Assembly: GCA_026122225.1 (NCBI GenBank)
Contig: JANEZZ010001665.1
Span: 62,001-126,000, forward strand
Reading direction: 5' to 3'
From: Heloderma charlesbogerti
Taxonomy: Eukaryota; Chordata; Lepidosauria; Squamata; Helodermatidae
Length of the DNA stretch: 64,000 bases
The notes beneath the pieces were generated by a model. The model saw nothing but the letters and a program-made list of their open reading frames with translations. It was not told where the DNA came from and did no database searches. The translations under genes were made by a program, and so were the position numbers. Shown in pieces: positions 43,329 to 54,500 of the stretch. How positions within the stretch are numbered: position 1 is the first letter of the stretch; every line of letters begins with the position of its first letter.

Positions 43329-46300
43329 TGACAGCAGGGTTATTTTTTATGTTTATTATTTCCATGACAAGTCCTAGGCACATAGAAGATCACAGCATTC
43401 TGAGTGGTCCATTAATGGACTCAGAACCTTCTTCACCAAAATTACTCAGAGTAGTGGCCTTGATGTCCTGGTTAGGGTTGGGCACTGGGGGAAGCGGCTG
43501 GTCCATCAGGCACTTGAGTAGGCTCCAACAGAAGGAAGGCTGGCGAGACAAGGGTCACATTCAGTCTGCAATTATGCTGGGTAAACAAGAGCACAGGAAG
43601 GCAGACAGCACTCTACAGGAGCAGCTAGGCTGAGGTAACTCCATGGGAGGTGCTGTTGACTAACAACAACTGAGGGCTTATGCAGGAAGTCCCTCAGAAG
43701 CTCCACCTCCCACTGGGTGCTGACTGCAACTTTAAAGGACCCATGCTCCTTTCTCTAGCCTTAAGCTTCTATGTGGCTGAGGGACCTGAGAGGCTTTGTG
43801 AGAACCATTCTTGGAGGCTGAGATTGATGGCCGAGTCCTTGGGTCTGGGAGATGCATCAGGGGTACCTGAGGATCCTTCCTGGAATGGGGTGACCAGTAT
43901 TTCATTGGGCTCAGGGTTCTCTTTGGGGCCTACATATCCAGGGCCATGACACATCATTAACTTCCTCTATACTTGAAGACAAGGCCAAGCCCTGCCCCCT
44001 GGCGGAACCCTGGAGGCTCCACGGGCCCAATAGGCTGAATTTGACCTCCAGGCTGGGGGTTCTGTACCCCTGTTTTAAGAAGTACATTTAAGAGTTCCTC
44101 TGCCATAAGGAAAACATATGGTCTTAAAAAAAAAAAAAAGTATTAGTTTCAAAATTGTAACTTTGATTTCTGCTAACCCTGACTCTGAGAACTAGGCAAG
44201 ATCAGCACTAGGCAAAGCTCATAAAACATCTCCCAGACTTAAGTTCCATGCATCCAATTACTTTTATTTGTTCTGCAACAACATGTACTACTACAACCTG
44301 AATTGGGGCACACTTATGATACAAAATATAATTTTAACTTCCATACCAATACAATGCATGTCCCAATTAATGCATTTGATTAAGGAAGTTGGTATGGTTG
44401 ATGGCCAAAGATATGAGCTGGGAAGTCCCCAGTTCAAATGACACCTCAGCCATGAACTGGCCTTAGGCAAATCACATGCCCTCTTCCTCAGTCCCCAGTC
44501 TGCAACAGGGAGATAATTGGCCAACCTTACTAGGTTGTTATAAGGATTAACCAGAAAATGTATATGAATATGAAGTGCTTTGAACACTCAAAAAGTGCTA
44601 CACAAATGCATTGTTGTTGTTCAGTCGTTCAGTCGTGTCCGACTCTTCGTGACCCCATGGACCATAACACGCCAGGCCTTCCTGTCCTGCGCTCTCTCCC
44701 GAAGCGTGCTCAAGTTCATATTCATCGCATCGGTGCTGCTATCTAGCCATCTCATCCTCTGCCATCCCCTTCTCCTTTTGCCTTCAGTCTTTCCCAGCAT
44801 CAGGGTCTTTTCCAGAGAGTTTTCTCTTCGCATTAGGTGGCCAAAATATTTGAGCTTCAGCTTCAGTATCTGTCCTTCCAATGAGCACTCAGGGTTGATT
44901 TCCTTTAGGATGGACTGATTGGACCTCCTTGCAGTCCAGGGGACTCGTAAGAGTCTTCTCCAGCACCACAGTTCGACAGCATCAATTCTTCGGCACTCAG
45001 CCTTCCTTATAGTCCAGCTTTCACAGCCATACATTACTACTGGGAAAACCATAGCTTTGATTAGACGGACCTTTGTCGGCAAGGTGATGTCTCTGCTTCT
45101 TACTATGCTGTCTAGGATTGCCATAGCTTTCCTCCCAAGGAGCAAGCGTCTTTTGATTTCATGGCTACAGTCACCGTCTGCGGTGATCTTGGAGCCCAAG
45201 AAAGTAAAATCTGTCACAGCTTCCATTTCTTCCCCTTCTATATGCCAGGAAGTGATGGGGCCAGATGCCATGATCTTAGTTTTTTTAATGTTGAGTTTCA
45301 AACCAGCTTTTGCACTCTCCTCTTTCACCCTCAACAAGAGGCTCTTTAGATCCTCTTCGCTTTCTGCCATTAGGGTGGTATCGTCTGCATATCGGAGGTT
45401 GTTGATAATTCTCCTGGCAATCTTAATTCCGACCTGTGATTCATCCAACCTGGCGTTTCTCATGATGTACTCTGTATATAAGTTAAATAAGCAGGGTGAA
45501 AATATGCAGCCTTGTCGTACTCCTTTCCCAATTTTGAACCAATCGGTTGTTCCATGTCTGGTTCTTACTGTTGCTTCTTGACCCTCATACAGGTTTCTCA
45601 GGAGACAGGTAAGGTGGTCTGGTACTCCCATCACTTTAAGAATTTGCCACAGTTTGTTGTGATCCACACAATCAAAGGCTTTAGTGTAGTCAATGAAGCA
45701 GAAATAGACGTTTTTCTGGAATTCTCTTGCTTTCTCCATGATCCAGCGAAAGTTGGCAATTTGATCTCTAGTTCCTCTGCCTCTTCGAAACCCAGCTTGT
45801 ACTTCCAGTAGTTCTCGGTTCACATACTGCTGAAGCCTAGCTTGTAGGATTTTGAGCATAACCTTGCCGGCATGTGAAATGAGCGCAATTGTGCGGTAGT
45901 TTGAACACTCTTTGGCATTGCCCTTCTTTGGAATTGGAATGTAAACTGACCTTTTCCAGTCTTGCGGCCACTGTTGAGTGTTCCAAATTTGTTGGCATAT
46001 TGAGTGCAGCACTTTAACAGCATCATCTTTTAGGATTTTAAATAGCTCGGCTGGAATACTGTCATCTCCGCTAGCTTTGTTGTTACTAATGCTTCCTAAG
46101 GCCCACTTGACTTCACTCTCGAGGATGCCCGGCTCAAGTTCAGTGACCGCACTATCATGGCTATCAGGGACATTCAGATCTTTCCTGTATAGTTCTTCCG
46201 TGTATTCTTGCCACCTCTTCTTAATCTCATCTGCTTCTGTTAGGTCCCTGCCTTCTTTGTCCTTTATCATGCCCGTCTTTGCACAAAACGTTCCCTTGAG

Positions 46301-48543
46301 ATCTCCAATTTTCTTGAAGAGATCTCTAGTCTTTCCCATTCTGTTGTTTTCCTCGATTTCTTTGCATTGTTCATTTAAGAAGGCCTTCTTGTCTCTCCTT
46401 GCTATTCTCTGGAACTCTGCATTCAGTTGGATATATCTTCCCCTTTCTCCCTTGCTTTTCGCTTCCCTTCTTTCCTCAGCTACTTGTAAAGCCTCATCAG
46501 ACAGCCACTTGGCTTTCTTGCATTTCTTTTTCTTTGGGATGGATTTTGTTGCTGCCTCCTGAACAATGTTACGGACCACCGTCCATAGTTCCTCAGGCAC
46601 TCTGTCTATCAGGTCTAATCCCTGAAATCTATTCCTCACCTCCACTGTATATTCATCAGGGATATGATTGAGGTCATACCTGAATGGTTTAGTGGTTTTC
46701 CCTACGTTCTTCAATTTAAGCTGAAATTTTGCAACACGAAGCTCATGATCTGAGCCACAGTCAGCTCCAGGTCTTGTTTTGACTGACTGTATAGAGCTTC
46801 TCCATCTTTGGCTGCAAAGGACATCATCAATCTGATTTCGATATTGACCATCTGGTGATGTCCATGTGTAGAGTCGCCTCTTGTGCTGTTGGAAAAGAGT
46901 GTTTGCTATGATCAGCGTGTTCTCTTGGCAAAACTCTATTAGCCTTTGTCCTGCTTCATTTTGTACACCAAGGCCATGCTTGCCTGTTATCCCGGTGATT
47001 TCTTGACTTCCTACTTTAGCATTCCAATCCCCTATGATGAAGAGGACATCTTTTTTTGGTGTTAGTTCTAGAAGGTGTTGTAGGTCTTCACAGAACCGAT
47101 CAACCTCAGCTTCTTCGGCATCAGTGGTTGGGGCATAGACTTGAATTACTGTGATGTTGAATGGTTTGCCTTGGATTTGTACTGAAATCATTCTATCATT
47201 TTTAAGATTGTACCCCAGTACTGCTTTTCCCACCCTTTTGTTGACTATGAGTCAACTATGAGCTACTCCATTTCTTCTAAGGGATTCTTGCCCACAGTAG
47301 TAGATATAATGGTCACCTGAATTAAATTCGCCCATGCCTGTCCATTTTAGTTCGCTGATTCCCAAGATGTCAATGTTCAGTCTTGCCATCTCATGTTTGA
47401 CTACCTCCAGCTTACCTTGATCTTACATTCCAGTTTCCTAAACAATATTGTTCTTTACAGCATCGGATTTTCTTTTGACCACCAGACACATCCACAGTTG
47501 AGTGTCCTTTCAGCTTTGGCCCAGCCGCTTCACTCTTTCTGGCGCTACTTGGAAATACCCTCTGCTCTTCCCCAGTAGTATATTGGACACCTTCCGACCT
47601 GAGGGGCTCATCTTCCGGCGTCATCTCTTTTAGCCTTGTGATACGTTTCATGGGGTTTTCTTGGCAAGAATACTGGAGTGGGTTGCCATTTCCTTCTCCA
47701 GTGGACCACATTTTGTCAGAACTCTCTGCCATGACCTGTTCGTCTTGGGTGGCCCTGCACGGCATAGCTTATGGCTTCACTGAGTTACGCAAGCCCCTTC
47801 GCCACAACAAGGCGGTGATCCATGAAGGGGACACAAATGCATGCATTCCCCTTATTATTTACTAGGGATGGTCAGTATTTTCTAGTACTTCTCCCTGGTA
47901 AAACATGTTCTGTATTTTACATAGATGGAAGCTGACGGGGATGCCCTTTAAAACATTGTTCGCATACGCACCATGGACTTCTTCAGGTTTCAGCTCCTTC
48001 CCTCAATTTCCTAGAAATTAAATATCTTGGTGGGCATTGGATGCTTCTTATAGTGCACAACTATGTAAACGTGGACACAAAATAGACACTGCTTCCCTCC
48101 CATTTCCCTTTCATCTTTCCTACAGCCACCCTATCCATATAGTCAATGTAGATGAAAGTGCTTGAGTTGTAGTTATTCCATAACTAGTACAACTGGAGCC
48201 CTTGTTCAGGTGTTTAAGAGAATGCTTGAGTGCTTAAAGTGTGTAGTGATATGGGGCAGTACTTTGCTGGTTTGAACCAGTAAGCTCTGAAATGGAGTTC
48301 TATTTGTATTTGCTTGAGCACAGGTACAGAACTCTCTGCACCACGGTGGAGCCTGCCTTATCATAGTTCCCAATCATATAGTGAGTTCTACTCGCAAAGG
48401 AGGCACAGTGATTCTACATTAAACTATATTGTGGATGCAGCTTTTGTCAAGAGACTTAATGGCTGGTTATATCCCAAACAAACGCTGAATGATGTCTTGT
48501 AAAAATGCTTACATTAAATGTCAAAGACCACAGGACAAATTGA

Positions 48544-48575
<32 letters not shown>

Positions 48576-51500
48576 ATTCTCTCTCTTTCTAAGACATATC
48601 ACATTTCTCTTCACTCTGGGGAGGCAAAGTGGTAAATAAGATATAAGTAAAGGTAGTAGAAGTGAAAAATTATTTTTTTCTGCCTCCTACATTAGTTTCC
48701 CACATGAGCACATTCAGCTCTTGTCCACCAAGAAAATCACGACATTCATCTTGCTGGCAGGTGGACAAACCATCAGTGCTGCTCCAGACAACATGTTTAC
48801 TGCATCTTTGCTCAGATTTGTTCTGCAACAAGTCCCCATTTTGTAGAAAGTGACATCTCCTTCCATGCAGTGGAGGCTGGTGGCTCCAATGTCAGTGGGG
48901 CAGTGCACACACTCTGGGTGTCAGTCAGAACCAGCCAGAACTCTAAAGGAGCTGTCCAAGGTGGTGAACCTACTTTGGGGATAGGGCTTGGCACCTTGGA
49001 AAGCTCATTTGGAGTTCTGGCTCGTTCTGAATGAAACCCAGAGCAGATTCATGCCCCACTGGCATCAGAACCACCAGCCTCCACTGCCTGCATGTCACCC
49101 TCTACATGTGGAGGGTGACATTCCGAAGAGGAAAGCTTCCCGTATCTGTGGAGGCTCTCCACATGATCTGGAATACTGGAAAATCAGTGTTCCAAATTGC
49201 CTCAAGAGCCCCCATGGAGAGAAGAGGCTCTCCTTTCAGACTCGTGCCCCTCCACATTTGGAGGGCAATAGAAATGTCATGTGTTTAGCCTACCCAGATA
49301 ACGAATGCTTGAAGAGAACTCCAGTTTCTCCTACATTTGATTTTTTTAAATCAAGTTGTTTATTTCATTCATACCCCACCTTTCCACAAAGAAAGTGGCA
49401 CTCAAGCCAGCATTATATCCTGAACACGAAGAAATGTGAAAATATAGGTTAATGCTTATCAAAAACAAACTGAAACAAAATTCTCACCCATCCATATTAT
49501 TAGCTTTCTCGTTACCGTAAGTGTGTACTTCCATTAAGGGCTTAATTTCTCAAATGAAGTCGATTGGGGTTCGAGCTTGCGTAAAGCCATGCTCTTGGAC
49601 CCTGGAGCCCCCACTGACTGCGGCTATTCATTGGGGAATACTCATTGGGGAATACTCAGAAAGCAACCCCACCCCATCCCTTAGAGGCATTCTCTTTATT
49701 ATTACTCTACAGGGTATACAGCTGGGACCTGGCAGTGAAAACAGATTCAGGGGCCAAACTCTGGCTCAAATTATGACGTGCTTCCACTGTTATTGGAAAA
49801 GAGACCTCTGCCCTTTGAATTAGAATAATAACACTGCTGTCAGAATGAACAGGATGCCTGATTCTTGTCAGCTTACTGAGATACGGGATTGGAGAGAGGT
49901 CATTTTCAGTGCAAAATCAAAGGTTTCCCACATATACTCGCTGTGGCAAGCAACCAGGAAGCCATATGATACAGCCAACTGGTACTGAAGAAGAGGAGCA
50001 AGGCTGGTACTTTGTGTCTGCTGCCTTGGCTGACACACTCATTGTGATCCAAAAGACTAGCAGAAAAATAAAGACTAAATAAGAGGATTTAAAATAATAA
50101 CAATAATGACAATAACTACAATCTGAACATGGATTAGCTATGTAAAAGAAATTTTACAGCCCAATACTATGCTTGTTTACTTAGAAGAAAGACCCTATAA
50201 GTTCAAGAGGGTCTTATTTCCACTGTCCACTGCTGTCACACAGTCTTGCCTCAGACCTAATCTCATGTCTTGACTGATACAGTAAGGGCTCAATGTTTAG
50301 ACAGAAAACACCATGGCTAGCTAGGGAATGCTGGGAATTTTAGGACTTTTTTCTGTCTAAACATGCATATGACAGAGCCCTAAGTGGGTCCATTTGAGGA
50401 CCATGGTGTTTCTTGTTTTTGCTGTGTATATTTTGCACATTCTAGAACTATTTTTGTCTATAAATCAGATTGTCTGGATTTCCATATGCTCTTCTGTGTC
50501 TCGGCCACAGTACATAAATATGAGTTTTGTATTTCAAAGAGGGCATAGTATCAAGCAAACCAGAACACCTAAAAGGGGTAGGCTCTTCCACAGAGGCGCT
50601 GTGGGTGGCAATAGGCTCCAAAACTAATTTAGTGCTAGGAAGGTTCTATCATCCCCCAGACCAGAATGCTCAGAGTGACCTTGAGATGGAAAACGAAATC
50701 AGGGAGGCCTCCAAACAAGGAAGCGTTGTAATAATAGCAGACTTCAGTTACCCACATATTGATTGGATAAATGCATGTTCCAGTCATAAAAAAAGAGGTT
50801 AAATTTCTCGATGCCCTAAACAATTGTGCCCTAGAACAGTTGGTCAAGAAACCGATCAGAGGGGAGGCAACCTTGGATTTAATCCTAAATGGTGTCACCC
50901 AGGACCTAGTATGAGATATAAATGTTGTTGAACCAATTGGAAACAGTAACCACAGTGCTATCAGATTTAATGTATATTTACATGGAAAATTTCCCAGGAA
51001 GTCCAACATAGTCATGTTTGACTTCAAAAGAGGAAACTTCTCTAAAAGGAAGGAACTGGTGAAAAGGAATTTAAAAAGGGGAGGCAAGAGGATTCAGTCC
51101 CTTCAAAATTCTTGGAGATTACTCAAAACCACAATAATATAAGCCAGATAAAATATATACCACAGGACAGGAAATGTATACCACAGGTTAGGAAATGTAG
51201 CAACAAGTCCAAGAGGTCACCAGAATGGTTAACGAGCAGTGTTAAGGGAGCCATTAGAGAAAAGAGAGCTTCCTTCAGAAAATGGAAGCCTTGGCCAAGT
51301 GAGGAAAACAGAAGGGAGCACAAGCTTGCACAATGGCGATGCAAGCAGACAATAAGATATGCAAAAAAGCATTTTGAGAAGCATATCACTAACAATATCA
51401 AGGCCAACAATAAAGAATTCTTTAAATATATCAGATGCAGAAAACCAGCTAGGGAGGTAGTTGGACCGTTGGGATGACAATGGAGTTAAAGGAGTACTGA

Positions 51501-54500
51501 AGGAGGACAAGAAGACTGCAGAGAAGCTGAATGAATTCTTTTCATCCATCTTCACTGCAGAAGATATAGAACAGATACCTGTGCCCGAACTGATGTTTTC
51601 AGGAAGGGAGTCGAGGAACTGAGGCAAATAGTGGTGACAAAAAATGAAGTTCTCAACCTTATTGATAAATTGAAAGCAAATAAATCACCGGGCCCAGATG
51701 GTATCCATCCCAGAGTTCTCAAAGAACTCAAATATTAAATTTCTGATCTTCTAACCAAAATATGCAACATGCCCCTAAGATCAGCCTCTATACCAGAGGA
51801 CTGGAAGATGGCTAATGTAACACCAATTTTCAAAAAGGGATCCAGGGGGATCCAGGAAATTATACGCCGGTTAGCTTAACGTCTGTTCTGAGTAAATTGG
51901 TTGAATGCATTATTAAAGATAAAATTAGTAAGTGTATAGAAGGATAAGCCCTGCTGGAAAAGAATCAACACAGCTTCTGCAATGGTAAGTCCAGTCTCAC
52001 TAAAATTTTAGAGTTCTTTGAAAATGTCAACAAACATGTAGACAGAGGTAATCCAATTGACATTGTTTAGCTGGACTTCCAAAAGGCTTTTGACAAAGTC
52101 CTTCACCAAAGACTCCTGAGCAAACTTAGCAGTCATGGAATAAGAGGACAGATCCTCTTATGGATCAGTAACTGAAAGCAGAGAGTAGGAGTAAATAGTA
52201 AATTCTTCCAGTGGACCAATGCTGGGAGAATACACTGGTCCAGTGTATTAGGACCAATGCTTTTCAATCTGTTCATAAATGATCTGGAATTGAGAGTGAG
52301 CAGTGAAGTGTCCGAGTTTGCCGATGACACCAAACTATTTTGGGTGATTAAAACAAAAAGGGATTGTAAGGAGCTCCAAAAGGATCTCTCCAAAGTGGGA
52401 GAATGGGCATCTAAATGGCAAATGTGGTTCAATGTAAGCAAGTGCAAAAGTGATGCACTTTGGGGCATAAAATCTCAGCTTCAAGTATAACCTAATGGGA
52501 TCTGAGCCAGCGGTGACCAACCAAGCAAGAAAGAGATCTTGGGGTTGTGGTGGACAGCTTGATCAAAATGTCAAAAGGAAAACTCCATGTTAGGCATAAT
52601 AAGAAAAGGAATAAATAAAACTGCCAATATCATACTACCCTTATACAAATCTATGGTGCGACCACACTTGGAAAACTGTGTACAGTTATGGTCACCACAC
52701 CTAAAAAAAGATATTGTAGAGCTGGAAAAAGTGTAGAAAAGAGCAACTAAAATGATCAAAGGGCTGGAACACCTCTCCTGTGAGAGAAGGTTACAACAGC
52801 TGGGATTGTTTAGCTTGGAAAAAGGAGGGTAAGGGGAAACATGATAGAGGTGTACAAAATTATGCATGGTATGGAGAATGTGGATAGGGAGACATTTTTC
52901 TCCCCCTCTCCTAATACTAGAGCCCAGGGCCATCCCATGAAGCTGATTGGTGGGAGATTCAGGACAGATAAAAGGGAGTACATCTTCACACAGCGCATAG
53001 TTAAACTATGGAACTCGCTACCACAGGATGTAGTGATGGCCATCAATTTGGATAGCTTTAAAAGGGGGTTAGATATTTCCTGGAGGAAAAGGCAATCAGT
53101 GGCTACTAGTTGTGATGGCTCTGTGCTACCTCCAGTACAAGAGGCAGTGAGCTTATGTACACCAGTTGCTGGGGAACATGGGTTGGAGGGAGTTGTTGCG
53201 CTCTTGCCCCGAAAACAGCAGTGGAAAAACTGGGGGCAGGGGGAGGTTACAAATAGAAGATTATGTCTGGGGCCTCCTGTAACATTTGGTGAATGAGGCA
53301 GGGCGAATGCACACTAAAACCCTTGTCTGGAAGCACCCACAGGTCCTTGGTTGACATGCGTGTGTTCTAAAGTCTTCAGTGTCGAAGAACTAGTCTTGGG
53401 TACTGTATGCCTGGCCGTGGCTACCACCATACTACCGGCAGCGGCCACAGCTGGGCATACAGGTACCTAAAACAGAGAGGGGGATCTCACAAGTGCCAAC
53501 CTTGGCTGGAAGATAGTATTTTTTTTTTTTAAAGGGTGATGTATTGCTTTTCGTTATGCCTCTCAAAGGAGTGTTTTAACTCAAAACACATTGGCTCTCA
53601 GCATCTCCTCATCATGAACTGTTTCCTAACCCCTGCCGAAATCCACCTTGGCCTGGGCCAAGGTTGCCTGATATGGCCTCCTGTACATGGACAAGATGAT
53701 CCTCCTAAGAAATGAGCTGGCACCAATATATGATGGTACCAGAAGAGAACAGGAGGATTCAAAGTAGACCAAGCTAAAAGTGATCGTAGGGCAAGAAGTA
53801 AATAAAACTGACACAACATGCAGTGTAAAAAAGCAAAGCAAAGCAAAAACAAACAATCCACACCCTTGTACTCTCAGTCCAGAATAACTCCCACTTTGCA
53901 ATTCTAGCAGTCACCCAACCCCCATCCCTGTCACTGCAATCCTAAACACCACAGACGTTCACAGCACATTTCATTAGGGTGTGCACCCCAGGGAAAATTT
54001 TTTTTTAAAGACAAACATTTATTGAATACTCAGTCATAAAGGACATTGTTTTTATTCATCAAACAAACTAAAGAAAGTAAAGCTTAACTAAACTTTTTTT
54101 AAAAAAATAATAACTAAATTTTACTTAAAAATACAAACTTAAAAAATGAGACACAAAATAATCACACACACACACCACACCCTGTAAGCACACTTATGCT
54201 ATACACATCTATTCAAAAGTAGATCCCATTCAGTTCAATGGGGCATGCTACTAGGTAAGAGGCAGAACCACCCAGAACTCTAAAGGACCTATCCACAGTG
54301 CTGAGCCCTAGACCCAAGATGGTTCAGTCTGGTTCTGAGTGAAACCCAGAATAGATTCACAGCTCCACCGAACTCAGAGCCATCATGCTTCACTGTTAAG
54401 AGGCTGGGGAAAGCCCGCCCTTTTACCATCTTGACTGCAGCAAAAGAGGTGAAACGGCGAGCAAAGCCTTCCGCATCGCGGTGCCGGTGCCGCCCTCGCC

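Noticed and set aside
43328..43957. Plus-strand open frames near 43.3-43.9 kb as a possible gene
   Set aside because: No recognisable domain, splice pattern or conservation signal can be claimed from sequence alone.
44919..46671. Plus-strand ORFs over the full-length BovB
   Set aside because: They are antisense shadows of the 870-codon reverse transcriptase frame.
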